A DNA stretch of 64,000 bases from DATKDP01 sp035546335 (GCA_035546335.1 DATKDP010000056.1:1-64000); one strand, 5' to 3'; positions 8,375-20,761 are shown, counted from the first letter of the stretch. Notes: generated from the letters alone by a model not told the origin. A program made the numbers and translations.

Positions 8375-9534
8375 TCGCGGCGCTCGTCGTCTTCTGGCTC
8401 TGCTTCGCCGTCTGCACCTGGATCTACTTCGGCTATCCTGCCTTTCTTTTCCTCCTGTCCCGCGTTCGGCCTCACCCGGCTAGAGAGCACGACATCACAC
8501 CCTTCGTCTCGTTCATCATCGCCGCGCACGACGAGGAGGAGGTGATCGGCGAGAAGCTCGAGAACACACTCTCGCTCGACTATCCCGAAGAGAGGATGGA
8601 GATTCTCGTCGTCTCCAATGGCTCGAGCGACGCGACGGAGACGATCGTCGCCTCGTACGGCGATCCTCGCGTCGAGCTGATCTCGCTCGAGCGGCCCGGA
8701 AAAATGGAGGCCCTCAATCATGGTGCGCGGAGAGCCCGCGGCGAGATTCTCGTTCTCACGGATGCCGATTTTTTTCTCGACCGGAGGGCCCTCCGCTCCC
8801 TGGTGAGAAAGTTCGCCGATCCCGAAGTGGGAGGTGTCTGCGGCGAGAAGCGAAACGCACCGGAAGCAGGAGGCGACACGACGGGCGAAGGAGAGAATCT
8901 CTACTGGAGATACGACAGCTGGCAGAAACGGCTCGAAGGAGAGATCGGGAGTGTCTTTGCCGCCGATGGAAGACTCTATGCGGTCCGGCGCGAGCTCTAC
9001 GTGCCGATCTCGGATCCGGCGCAGGCCGATGACATCGCGATCTCGACGCGCGTCGTACTTCAGGGGTACCGGCTGCAGTACGAGCCCGGAGCCTTCGGCT
9101 ACGAGACAGGAGCGATCGAAGGTCACGAGGAGTTCCGGCGAAAGATCCGCGTCACGAATCACAGCGTGCGGGCACTCCTGAATCTCGGATCCCGGCTCTG
9201 GAGCTCGGGCTTCTACTCGGTGGAACTGCTGTCGCACAAGCTGATTCGTCACCTCATTCCCTTCTTTCTGATTCCACTCTTCGCATCGAACGTGCTCCTC
9301 GCATTTCGGTCACCCTTCTATCGGCTGGTTCTCGTCCTCCACGTTGCGTTCTATCTTCTTGCGCTTCTCGGCGCGGCGCTTCGATCTCATCCGATCGGAC
9401 GGCTACGCCTCCTCTACATTCCCTACTTCTTCGCGCTCGTCAACACCTCCGCATTCCTCGGGATCAGCTCGATTCTCGAAGGAAAGCGCGTTGTCGCCTG
9501 GAGATCGAGCGACGTGCGCCAGCGCGAGAAGTGA
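8371..9534 (+). CDS. Glycosyltransferase family 2, membrane-associated
   Basis: A 387-residue processive-type GT2. One N-terminal membrane segment precedes the GT-A domain. That domain has FIIAAHDEEEVI, VSNGSSDAT and a DAD metal/UDP motif (LTDADFF), then ED/QxxRW-like sequence replaced by QADDIAIST and RKIRVTNHS. Three C-terminal membrane segments follow. The GTG start at 8371 has an ideal GGAGGAG site 7 bases upstream and overlaps the previous stop. It probably polymerises or extends a lipid-linked glycan with its GT4 partner. Confidence 0.87.
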   Translation: MIAALVVFWLCFAVCTWIYFGYPAFLFLLSRVRPHPAREHDITPFVSFIIAAHDEEEVIGEKLENTLSLDYPEERMEILVVSNGSSDATETIVASYGDPRVELISLERPGKMEALNHGARRARGEILVLTDADFFLDRRALRSLVRKFADPEVGGVCGEKRNAPEAGGDTTGEGENLYWRYDSWQKRLEGEIGSVFAADGRLYAVRRELYVPISDPAQADDIAISTRVVLQGYRLQYEPGAFGYETGAIEGHEEFRRKIRVTNHSVRALLNLGSRLWSSGFYSVELLSHKLIRHLIPFFLIPLFASNVLLAFRSPFYRLVLVLHVAFYLLALLGAALRSHPIGRLRLLYIPYFFALVNTSAFLGISSILEGKRVVAWRSSDVRQREK

Positions 9535-9598
9535 GTTTTCCGTTTCGGCACGGCGCTACGGTTGCAATCGACGCGCTCCCTGCGCGACGCTTCGGCTC

Positions 9599-10927
9599 GT
9601 GATCGGCCGCTGTGCGATTTTTCTGATCTCCTTTCTCTTTGTGCCTCTCGCGACGAAGGGAGGCGAAGCGGAGATTCTCCGTGACCTGCGAGCATGGCAT
9701 GCGTCGACGGATGACGAGCAGCGTCGCGAGCTGGCGCGACGCATCGAGCGCGACGCCGGATTCGATCGACGGCGATTGAGCGAGTGGCTTCACCGCATCG
9801 CGGAGCTGCCGGAGCACGAGCCAGGGCGCTTCGAGATGGACGTCGATGCCGGACACGGGCAATCCAGGCGTGTGACCGTTCGCATTCCCCGGGGATACGA
9901 CGCGGCGAAGAGATGGCCGGTGATCTATGCGCTGCATCCGTCCGGAAGCAACGGGCGGCTCTGGATCGACTACCTCGAGCGGATCCTCGGACGGCGGATC
10001 GACGAATTTCTCGTGGTCGCACCGACCGGATACCGCCAGACGGGACTCGACGCGCCACCTCCCTTCACCCGAGACCATGCCGCGATTCTTCGGGAGGTGA
10101 AGCGCGAGTTTCACGTCGACAGCAATCGCGTTCATGCACTCGGGTACTCGCTCGGAGGATATGCAGCGTGGGCGGTCGCGCTCTTTCACTCCGAGCTCTT
10201 CGCCAGCATCGTCCCGATGGGTGCCGCATTCACCGTTCCTCCTTCGGACGACGGTCTTTGGAGACTGATGCTTCCCAACTTTCGCCACGTCCCGGTGCTG
10301 TGGGTGTGGGGGGGAGCCGACGCGCACCAGGTCACGGGCATCGATGGAAAATCGATCGGCGGCATCGCAGTTCTCAATCGAAAGTTCCTCGAACTGACTC
10401 GCGAGGAGAACCTGCCGATCACGACGGTCGTGATTCCGGGCCGCGGTCACAACGACTTCATGGAGCCGCCTCCCCGCGCGCTCACGCGCATTTTGTCGGC
10501 GCGTCGTGTCGAGCTGCCGCGCCGCGTCGAGCGGACGTTTCGGCATCTTCATCAGGGGTCTGTGTACTGGCTCGAAGCCGAGACATGGAACGGACCGTCC
10601 TGGGGCAATCAGACGATCGCATCTCACCCGGAGAAAGGCGAATCATCCGAGCGCGCTCTCGGCCGCGCCATCGCACCGCGTCTCGGAATGCTCGCGGGAG
10701 AGATCGAGGGACAAACGATCCGTATCCGGCGGCGGAACATCGGATCGATGGTCGTATGGATCGAGGAGGGGATGATCGATTGGAAGAAGCCTCTGGTCGT
10801 CGAGATCGACGGGCGGCGAATCTTCGAAGGCGTGGTCGCCCCCGACCTTCATCTCGCCCTGAGCGAAGCCGCTCGGACCGGCGACCTCGACCGCCTGCGC
10901 TGGGCGCGCATCCGAATCGACGGATGA
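9599..10927 (+). CDS. Secreted alpha/beta-hydrolase (esterase PHB-depolymerase/feruloyl-esterase type)
   Basis: A 442-residue protein with a GTG start and a signal peptide (VIGRCAIFLISFLFVPLATK). After a helical N-terminal region, the hydrolase core shows VIYALHPSGSNG, the nucleophile elbow GYSLGG (Ser at about residue 183) and a catalytic His in GRGHNDF at about 282. The C-terminal about 150 residues are a beta-rich accessory region (VYWLEAETWNG onward). It lies 64 bp after the glycosyltransferase pair and is probably co-transcribed, suggesting a role in deacylating an exported glycan; that role is inference. Confidence 0.78.
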   Translation: MIGRCAIFLISFLFVPLATKGGEAEILRDLRAWHASTDDEQRRELARRIERDAGFDRRRLSEWLHRIAELPEHEPGRFEMDVDAGHGQSRRVTVRIPRGYDAAKRWPVIYALHPSGSNGRLWIDYLERILGRRIDEFLVVAPTGYRQTGLDAPPPFTRDHAAILREVKREFHVDSNRVHALGYSLGGYAAWAVALFHSELFASIVPMGAAFTVPPSDDGLWRLMLPNFRHVPVLWVWGGADAHQVTGIDGKSIGGIAVLNRKFLELTREENLPITTVVIPGRGHNDFMEPPPRALTRILSARRVELPRRVERTFRHLHQGSVYWLEAETWNGPSWGNQTIASHPEKGESSERALGRAIAPRLGMLAGEIEGQTIRIRRRNIGSMVVWIEEGMIDWKKPLVVEIDGRRIFEGVVAPDLHLALSEAARTGDLDRLRWARIRIDG

Positions 10928-11181
10928 CATAGGGGAGAGCGGGCGTCCCGCGCCCGCCCCTGGGTGGGTCGGGGAGATTCCAAAGAACTGATCGGGGGTC
11001 ATTCACGACGACACGTGGCCGAAGAATTCGATCTTCGGCGCGATGACGGGCGGCGGTGGGGGCGATCGGGAGACCGTCGCGGATTCACTCTGGCACTGGG
11101 TTGCAGTGGACCGGCGTGGAGATCCCTCGCCTCCCACCCGCCCACCCGCTCGGATGACAGCTCCAGGAACAAGATCCTCGC
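10928..11181. repeat. Intergenic region with GGGCGTCCC repeat and GCCGAAGA palindrome
   Basis: 10932-10974 is a GC-rich foldback (GCGGGCG, TCCCG loop, CGCCCGC) whose sequence recurs inverted at 15321-15360. 11018-11039 is a near copy of the GCCGAAGAT palindrome at 4921. A CGGATGACAGC stretch at about 11152 resembles half of the GTCATCCTGA palindrome. It separates the convergent hydrolase and metH genes. Confidence 0.6.
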
Positions 11182-14949
<3,768 letters not shown>

Positions 14950-14965
14950 CGATCTTCTCGCTTTC

Positions 14966-14996
14966 AAAAAAAAAGCCCACACCGACGACGTGGGGC
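14966..14996 (-). terminator. Intrinsic terminator in the metH leader
   Basis: On the minus strand, CCCAC pairs with GTGGG around a GTCGTCGGT-type loop and is followed by nine U (14974-14966), ending 16 bases before the metH ATG. No other minus-strand gene lies just upstream, so it can only act on the metH leader: an attenuator. Confidence 0.8.
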
Positions 14997-15036
14997 CTGA
15001 CTCGTAGTTCCGAGGAAAGCGACGATCAGCGGCGAT

Positions 15037-15090
15037 CTTTAGCCTTTTTTTATACTGGTTGCAAGCGGCCCCAAATCAATCCAGTGTCGC
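15037..15090 (-). promoter_or_regulatory. Probable SAM-II riboswitch aptamer for metH
   Basis: On the minus strand the stem ACTGG (15085-15081) pairs with CCAGT (15058-15054). The enclosed loop has GATTT at 15077-15073 and GCTTGCAA at 15066-15059. After the stem come an A-rich stretch and GGCTAAAG (15044-15037). The order GAUUU, CUUGCA, stem, A-rich, GCUAAA is the SAM-II (metA motif) arrangement as I remember it. The terminator follows 40 bases later. Identification is from motif order, not a covariance model. Confidence 0.72.
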
Positions 15091-15195
15091 CTCACTGTAT
15101 GCCCGCGGAGGACGTAAAGTCAATTCGGACCATACGTCGGACCATACGAGGGATGTCAGGGTTTGCGGGCACGAGTACGGGGAGAACCGTACGAT

Positions 15196-15295
15196 TCTCG
15201 TAGGGGCGAAGCATTTGCGCGAGGGCCGCGGCAACAGGCTCGCGCTACCGGAACGCAGCGCAATAGCTTCGCCCGGGTGCTTGCGAAACTGTGCC
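15196..15295 (+). repeat. Dispersed GCGAAGC foldback repeat, copy 1
   Basis: A roughly 100-bp imperfect palindrome: one end carries GGGGCGAAGCATTTGCGC, the other GCGCAATAGCTTCGCCCG. A second full copy is at 61976 and an inverted composite copy at 25555. It is MITE- or REP-like and has no coding capacity. Confidence 0.85.
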
Positions 15296-15299
15296 GTTC

Positions 15300-15518
15300 G
15301 TGTCGGGCGAGTGTGCGACGCCTACCCACCCGGGGCAGGTGCGGGACGCCCGCTCTCCCCCCAGCGCTCGCGTCTGAGCATCGCAACGGCGATGATCGTT
15401 CTGGCCAGCACCTGGCTCGAATTGCCACAGACCGAACATGCGATGTTCGGCCACACGCGAGCGCGGCCAAGTGCTGAGCATGTTCAGCCCGAGCACGCTG
15501 TGCTATGTTCTACGGCGC
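15300..15518. other. Upstream region of AsnC-family gene with inverted GGGCGTCCC repeat
   Basis: Positions 15321-15360 hold, on the minus strand, the GGGGAGAGCGGGCGTCCCGC-type repeat also found at 10932. CGAACATGCGATGTTCG around 15432-15448 is a near-perfect palindrome. No gene is supported before the ATG at 15519. Confidence 0.5.
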
Positions 15519-16661
15519 ATGACGCAGAGCACGATCGACTCCATTCCGACTCAGCACACCGATCCGATCAACGCGCAGATCCTCGCCGTCTCGGAGGATC
15601 GGATCGCAGGCTTCCAGCGCGACCCGATCGGCGAGATCGCCCGCCTCAGCGGAGTCGGGATCGAGACGGTCATCGAGCGGATTCGCGCGATGCTTCGCGC
15701 AGGAACGATCCGCCGCGTCCGGCAGACTCTGATGGCGACGAACCTCGCCGAAGGAGCGCTCGTCGCCTGGCAGTTCCCGCAGGAGAGGCTGGACGAGGCG
15801 TTCGATTTCATGTTCCAGCGCGATCCCTTCTCGGGTCATGTCGTCATCCGCTCGACGGATTCGGCGACGGCGGGAGCGAACTACCGGCTTTGGACGACGG
15901 TGAAAGTTCCCCAGGGCTACTCGATCGAGCGGCACTGCGCGCTTCTCGCGCGGCTCACCGGTGCCGAGCATTTCCGCGTCATGCCGGCAAGGCGCATCTT
16001 CGCTCTCGGTGTCGGTCATGTCCGCAGAAAAGGGATGGAGCCCGGCAGTAAATCGGACGATCTGGCGACGGTGAAAGACACCGAGAAGGTGGAGCTCAGC
16101 GAGCTCGAATGGCGAGTCCTCGTCGCCCTCAAACGCGAGCTCGAGCCCGAGGAGATCGTCCGCGATCTCTGGAGAGCGAGAGCGGACGAAGCAGGCGTCC
16201 CGCTCGCAACGTTCCTCGAGGTTGCGGAATCGCTCGACGCACGAAAGGTGATCGGCCGATTCTCGACGTTTCTCGAGCACGTCAAGCCGCTCGCCGGCGG
16301 GGACCGCGTGACGCGTTTCAATGCGCTCTTCCACTGGGCCGTACCGGAGGGACGGGAGATCGAGGCCGGGCGACAGATCGGCAGACACCACATCCTGACG
16401 CACTGCTACTGGCGCGAGGGAGGCTCCGAATTCAACGGCGTCAACATCATGGCCGTAGCCCACGGGACGGAAAAGCCGGCCGTTCTCGCCCACAAGGCGG
16501 CCATCGACGCGCATCTCGAATCGATCGGAATGCCGGTTCTCTACACCAACGTCTTCTGGGGGGGGCGCAGCGAGATCAAGCCGTCCGAGATCTCACCCTT
16601 CGCCTACCTCGCATGGTGTGAGCAGCAGGGCGTCGATCCTGCGTCGATGAAGGAGTCGTGA
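15519..16661 (+). CDS. AsnC/Lrp-family siroheme decarboxylase-like protein (AhbA/AhbB-type tandem fusion)
   Basis: A 380-residue protein made of two AsnC-like modules, each a winged helix plus a ferredoxin-like domain. The second module carries the AhbB/NirD-type signature THCYWR (about residue 293) and an AHG motif. In siroheme decarboxylases this region positions His and Arg for removing acetate carboxyls, making didecarboxysiroheme for heme d1 or alternative heme b. The first module has a diverged HVVIRS in place of the motif. ATG 15519 is taken because the first family-like residues follow it; two upstream in-frame ATGs are possible. Regulatory rather than enzymatic activity is not excluded. 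Confidence 0.72.
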   Translation: MTQSTIDSIPTQHTDPINAQILAVSEDRIAGFQRDPIGEIARLSGVGIETVIERIRAMLRAGTIRRVRQTLMATNLAEGALVAWQFPQERLDEAFDFMFQRDPFSGHVVIRSTDSATAGANYRLWTTVKVPQGYSIERHCALLARLTGAEHFRVMPARRIFALGVGHVRRKGMEPGSKSDDLATVKDTEKVELSELEWRVLVALKRELEPEEIVRDLWRARADEAGVPLATFLEVAESLDARKVIGRFSTFLEHVKPLAGGDRVTRFNALFHWAVPEGREIEAGRQIGRHHILTHCYWREGGSEFNGVNIMAVAHGTEKPAVLAHKAAIDAHLESIGMPVLYTNVFWGGRSEIKPSEISPFAYLAWCEQQGVDPASMKES

Positions 16662-16668
16662 GCAGAAA

Positions 16669-17475
16669 TCAGAACTCGTCGTCGTCCTCGTCGCCGAACT
16701 CGCGAGGCCGTCCGATCTCCAGCTCCTCAGGACCTTCCTCGTCGTCTTCGTACTCTTCGTCGTCCCCCGAAGGGCGGCGATACCCACGGACCGGAATCTC
16801 CTCCTCCTCTTCGAGACCTCCAACCAACTCATCCCGGTCGATCGTCTCCTCGCGCTCCGGACGCGGCCGAGCAGTTTTCGATTCTTCACTCCCGCCGGAC
16901 GGCATCCTCTCAGCTGCAACGGGTGCAGTCGCGACGGGCGCAGGTGACGCTGGTGACGCCGAGCGGCTCGGAGGCGGCGGAAGAGTGCGAGGAGGTGCCG
17001 CAGGGACGGGCATCTTTGCGGCGCTCTTCTTCGCGGGAGCTTGCTTCGCAACGACCTTCTTCGCCGGGGCCTTTTTCGCAGCCACCTTCTTTGCCGGGGC
17101 TTTCATCGCCCTGACAGGAGATTTCTTCGCAGCAGATTTCTTCGCAGGAGATTTCCTGGCAGCTGTCCTCCTTGCGGCAGCCTTCCTGGCAGGGGCCTTC
17201 TTCTTCGCAGGAGATTTCCTGGCAGGTGCCTTCCTTGCGGCAGCCTTCCTGGCAGGAGCCTTCTTCTTCACAGGAGCCTTCCTCGCAGCCGCCTTGCGAG
17301 CCGGGCTCTTGCGCGTTCTCGCGGGACTCTTCTTCGCGGAGGCCTTGCGCTTCGCAGCGCTACCGCTGGCAGCGGAGCTGGTTCGCGACTTGCCCACGCC
17401 CCTTCTGGCAGCGGACGGTCTTCTGGAGGCGGCCTTCTTTGCCGGAGATTTCCTGGTAGCTTTGCGCGTTGCCAT
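16669..17475 (-). CDS. Histone H1-like Lys/Ala/Pro-rich protein with acidic tail
   Basis: 268 residues. Residues 1 to about 165 are low-complexity basic sequence built on repeats such as APARKAAARK, SPAKK and APAKKVAAKK, like the C-terminal tail of histone H1 or bacterial HctB/AlgP proteins that compact DNA. A Pro/Ala linker follows, then a strongly acidic tail (EEEEE, DDEEYEDDEE, DEDDDEF). The ATG at 17475 has an AAAGGAG site; an upstream 26-codon extension is less likely. DNA condensation is inferred from composition. The acidic tail could neutralise or regulate the basic part. It ends 7 bp from the convergent AsnC-family gene. Confidence 0.8.
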   Translation of the reverse strand: MATRKATRKSPAKKAASRRPSAARRGVGKSRTSSAASGSAAKRKASAKKSPARTRKSPARKAAARKAPVKKKAPARKAAARKAPARKSPAKKKAPARKAAARRTAARKSPAKKSAAKKSPVRAMKAPAKKVAAKKAPAKKVVAKQAPAKKSAAKMPVPAAPPRTLPPPPSRSASPASPAPVATAPVAAERMPSGGSEESKTARPRPEREETIDRDELVGGLEEEEEIPVRGYRRPSGDDEEYEDDEEGPEELEIGRPREFGDEDDDEF

Positions 17476-17562
17476 CCTGACTCCTTTCTGATGCCCGCCT
17501 CGAGCGAGCGACAGGTACCTATGCAAAATGAAATCCGCCTGCGCGGTTGTCAAGCGTTGCGT

Positions 17563-19284
17563 TCATCGATCGCGCGTCCGCTCCCATCGCAGTTCTTCGC
17601 CATCCGAAGGAAGCTCGAGCGGCGGTGAGATCGTCCATCTGCCATCCAGCGAATCGCGTCGAACTCGGAACCGCTGGGGACCATCCGGTCGCGGAAGCCT
17701 CCGCCACCCGCTCCCCGGGAGCGGAAAGTCATCGTACCGCGGGTAGGTCAGAAACGTGAACCGGTCCCCCGCCGGAGCGACCTCCCACGACAGATCGTTT
17801 CTTCGACGCCGGAACCGGAAAGCGAGAGGGGCATCGGGCTCGAAGCGTCGACTCTCTTCCTGAATCGAAGCGACGAGATCCTCCGGCAGTGGCGTGACCG
17901 CCGCGCTCTTCGGATTCGACGTCCAGACGGCACGGGATGGAATCTCCCGAAGTGCAAGCGGAACAGTGGAAAGGAGGAAACGAGGCGCTTCCGTTCCGGC
18001 GTCACGGCTTCGCAGCTCCGCAAGGCCCTCGAGATACCAGCCGGGTGACCAGGCGAGAAGCACCGGCGCGCTGTCGTGCTTCCGCCAGACATACTGTCCT
18101 TCCGCCACCATCTGCAACGTGCGGATACGAAACGCCGCATGCTCGATGATCCCGCCCGCGGCGAGAGCCATCGCAACCAGCGCCAGGAGCAACTCGCGAA
18201 GGTGTCCGGCAGGCCAGACGGAGGCGGCGAGCCCTGCAGACGTCACGAGAAGGGCTGAGGCGACGAAGGCGTATCGCCGGTCGAAGTCCTCCGTCAGAAA
18301 GAGCAGAGGCAAAATGAGAAACACCACGGAAGGGACGGCGAATCCAAACGCGTGGAGCGCTGTTCTCGCGAAGGCACGCAGGAGCAGAATCGCAGTCGCT
18401 GCCGCGGCGACGAGTGCGGCGAGCAGACCGAGCCGGGTCGCGAGCGCCGTCGCATCAGGATCGACGCCGGCGCCGATCACCGCACGTCCCACGCGCGAGG
18501 CGAGATGCGCCAAACTCCCCGCTTCCGGCCAGTCTCCACCGTATCCGCCTCCAGATCCGAGCATCCACCACCGCCAGAGGAGATAGACGATCGCAGCTGC
18601 CGCCGGAAACAGAAGGCGCCTCGCGGTCCGCACGAGATTCTGACCGGAAGTGAGGGCGAAGGCGATCATCAGGAGAGGAAGTGGAGCGTAGAACTCCTTG
18701 GCCAGCATCGCAACGAGATAGAGACCCGCGGCGGTGATGTCCCAGGGAGCGCTTCTCGCCGATCGCTCGCCTTTGCCCCAGACCAGCAGTGCCGCGAGGG
18801 CCAGAACGAGCCCCTCGACGTAGTGGCGCAGCATCAGGCTGCGCACGGCGAACGTCGTCATCGGCGACGCGATGAATGCAATTGCCGTCAGCATGGCGAG
18901 CCGCGGCGTCAGCCAGCGAACCAGCAGCCGGAATAGCAGCACCGCCGCTACCAGTGCCACGATCACCTGATGGAGATAGAAGAACCAGGGTCGCACTCCG
19001 GCGATGGCGTGATCGAGATCGAACGAGAGGGTGACGAGCGGCGTGAACGACGAGGATGAAAGATAGCGATACGCCTCGGGATCGAAGAGAATCTCACGCG
19101 GTGAGTGGCGGATCGCGTGAACCAGCACTTGCGGATCATCGGTCAGCCACCAGCCGCCGAGAGCCGGAAGATGAAGAGCCAGTCCGAGGAGAACGGGCAG
19201 CAGAAGCGGCACCGATGATCGCATCGGAGCCGGCGGATCGAGCTCTCTCTGGCTCACAACGGGCATTCGTCGTGATTCTCTCAT
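17563..19284 (-). CDS. Polytopic membrane protein, GT-C glycosyltransferase-like
   Basis: About 573 residues from 19284; ATGs at 19266 and 19224 are alternatives. Residue 20 to about 420 is a run of 9-11 hydrophobic helices. An early luminal loop carries WWLTDDPQVL, placed like the DD/DE catalytic loop of GT-C polyprenyl-phosphate-sugar transferases. The last about 150 residues are a soluble beta-rich domain. The gene is divergent from a GT4 gene 24 bp away, so the two may be co-regulated in surface glycan synthesis. The exact family is not certain. Confidence 0.65.
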   Translation of the reverse strand: MRESRRMPVVSQRELDPPAPMRSSVPLLLPVLLGLALHLPALGGWWLTDDPQVLVHAIRHSPREILFDPEAYRYLSSSSFTPLVTLSFDLDHAIAGVRPWFFYLHQVIVALVAAVLLFRLLVRWLTPRLAMLTAIAFIASPMTTFAVRSLMLRHYVEGLVLALAALLVWGKGERSARSAPWDITAAGLYLVAMLAKEFYAPLPLLMIAFALTSGQNLVRTARRLLFPAAAAIVYLLWRWWMLGSGGGYGGDWPEAGSLAHLASRVGRAVIGAGVDPDATALATRLGLLAALVAAAATAILLLRAFARTALHAFGFAVPSVVFLILPLLFLTEDFDRRYAFVASALLVTSAGLAASVWPAGHLRELLLALVAMALAAGGIIEHAAFRIRTLQMVAEGQYVWRKHDSAPVLLAWSPGWYLEGLAELRSRDAGTEAPRFLLSTVPLALREIPSRAVWTSNPKSAAVTPLPEDLVASIQEESRRFEPDAPLAFRFRRRRNDLSWEVAPAGDRFTFLTYPRYDDFPLPGSGWRRLPRPDGPQRFRVRRDSLDGRWTISPPLELPSDGEELRWERTRDR

Positions 19285-19308
19285 GTCCTTGCAGTAGACT
19301 GCCCGCTC

Positions 19309-20346
19309 GTGGAGCGACGCCTTCGCATTGCGTATCTGATGGAAGACACCGATCTCTCGGGTGGTGTTCGTGTTCAGGTTCACCAGGCCGACGCGATGAT
19401 CGAGCGTGGCCACGAGGTGACGATCGTCACTCGCGGGCTCCCCATCGACTGGATACGGTCGCGGGCAGAATGGATCCATGCCGGCGAATTCTCGGAGATC
19501 GACGCCGGTCGGTTCGACTTCGTCATCGGGACGTTCTGGCCGACCGTCCGCTCCGCTTTCGAGCTCGCCGGAAAACGGGCGCTCCATCTCTGTCAGGGAT
19601 ATGAAGGCTCGTTCAAGGCATACGAGTCAAAGCGGGCGGAGATCGAGGCGACGTATCGCCTGCCGATTCCCAAGCTCGTCGTCTCTCCGGCGCTCATACC
19701 ACTGCTCGAGAAGTTCGAATCCGAGGTCATCCACATCGGTCAGATCGTCGATGATTCGTTTTATCGCTCTCCGCCGGCGACCGAGCACGTGCCGTTGCGC
19801 GTGCTGCTCCCCGGAGCCTCACAGATCGACATCAAAGGAATCGACGACGGATACGGCGCCGCCGTCCATGCCCGCTGGCGCGGCGCGGATTTCCAACTGG
19901 TGCGCGTCTCTCCCTGGCGTCCTTCCGAAAGCGAACCGATCAGCGAGCATGTGCAGGAGTTCCACGTCGCACTCTCCGCCGAGCGCATGACGAGCCTCAT
20001 GCACTCCTGTGACATCCTGCTCGCACCCAACCATCGAGAAGAGGGCTTCGGCCTTCCGGCTGCCGAGGCGATGGCATCAGGGCTGGCGGTGGTGATGACG
20101 CGCATCCCGTCGTTTCTGCGCTTCGACGACCGGCACGACTATGCGCTCTTCGCCGACGAGCGGGACGCAGTCCAGCTGGGCGAGCGACTCTACGAGCTCC
20201 TGATGGACGAGGATCTTCGCAGGAGAACGCGGCGCCGGGGGCGCGATGTCGCCGAGCAGTTCCGCAGCCATCACGTTGCCGAACGGCTCGAGAGTCATCT
20301 GCTGGAGCGGGCCGAAGCACTCGAACGGGGCAGAACTTCCGGGTGA
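19309..20346 (+). CDS. Glycosyltransferase family 4
   Basis: 345 residues with a GTG start. The N-terminal GT-B half shows the donor-independent pattern LSGGVRVQVHQADAM. The C-terminal half has HREEGFGLPAAEAMASGLAV, the E-x7-E nucleotide-sugar motif. It is cytoplasmic and probably transfers a hexose to a surface polysaccharide precursor. The N-terminal half is shorter than in many GT4 enzymes. There is no clear Shine-Dalgarno sequence; the 24-bp gap to the divergent gene leaves little room for two promoters. Confidence 0.85.
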   Translation: MERRLRIAYLMEDTDLSGGVRVQVHQADAMIERGHEVTIVTRGLPIDWIRSRAEWIHAGEFSEIDAGRFDFVIGTFWPTVRSAFELAGKRALHLCQGYEGSFKAYESKRAEIEATYRLPIPKLVVSPALIPLLEKFESEVIHIGQIVDDSFYRSPPATEHVPLRVLLPGASQIDIKGIDDGYGAAVHARWRGADFQLVRVSPWRPSESEPISEHVQEFHVALSAERMTSLMHSCDILLAPNHREEGFGLPAAEAMASGLAVVMTRIPSFLRFDDRHDYALFADERDAVQLGERLYELLMDEDLRRRTRRRGRDVAEQFRSHHVAERLESHLLERAEALERGRTSG

Positions 20347-20761
20347 ACAGAAATCGAGCTCAGTTTCTGCGTCCTGGAGAGAGGCTGGAGACGAGAGGCT
20401 GGAGACGAGAGGCGAGAGACGAGGGCGAGGAGTGAGAGCGACGTGGCGCCAACACCGCAAACCTTGCCGTCATCCTGAGCGAGGCGGTTGGGTGGGCGTG
20501 AGCGAAGGATCTGCGATCGGCAACTGTCTAAGAACGCAGATCCTTCACTCACACCCGCACCCCGCCCTCGTTCAGGATGACGGCACGGCCAGTGTCATTG
20601 GAAGCGGGTGGGTGGGAACGTGGGGGGGATTTCGAATGGGCACACCCTTCACTCTGTACGCCGATAGAAGAAAAGCGTCCCTGAGCGCTCCACGTTTGTA
20701 GAGGCTAAGGAGCGTACTCTCAGCCTCTCGAAAAAGCAACGCTTTCTGCGACTTCTCTGTT
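20347..20761. repeat. Heptamer array (locus D) and GTCATCCTGA palindrome
   Basis: 20376-20432 carries GAGGCTG and GAGACGA heptamers in direct orientation only. 20469-20581 is a large imperfect palindrome with ends GTCATCCTGAGCGAGG and CCTCGTTCAGGATGAC and inner arms GAAGGATCTGCG/CGCAGATCCTTC, a type of foldback found in many bacterial genomes. No gene is supported. Confidence 0.75.

Noticed and set aside
15160..15300. Open frames across the GCGAAGC repeat
   Set aside because: The same sequence occurs as a non-coding foldback at 61976 and 25555; no start signals and no conservation of frame.
17041..17628. Repeated Leu/Arg-rich frames opposite the histone-like gene
   Set aside because: They mirror the tandem repeats of the real minus-strand gene, which has a ribosome site and sensible domain layout.
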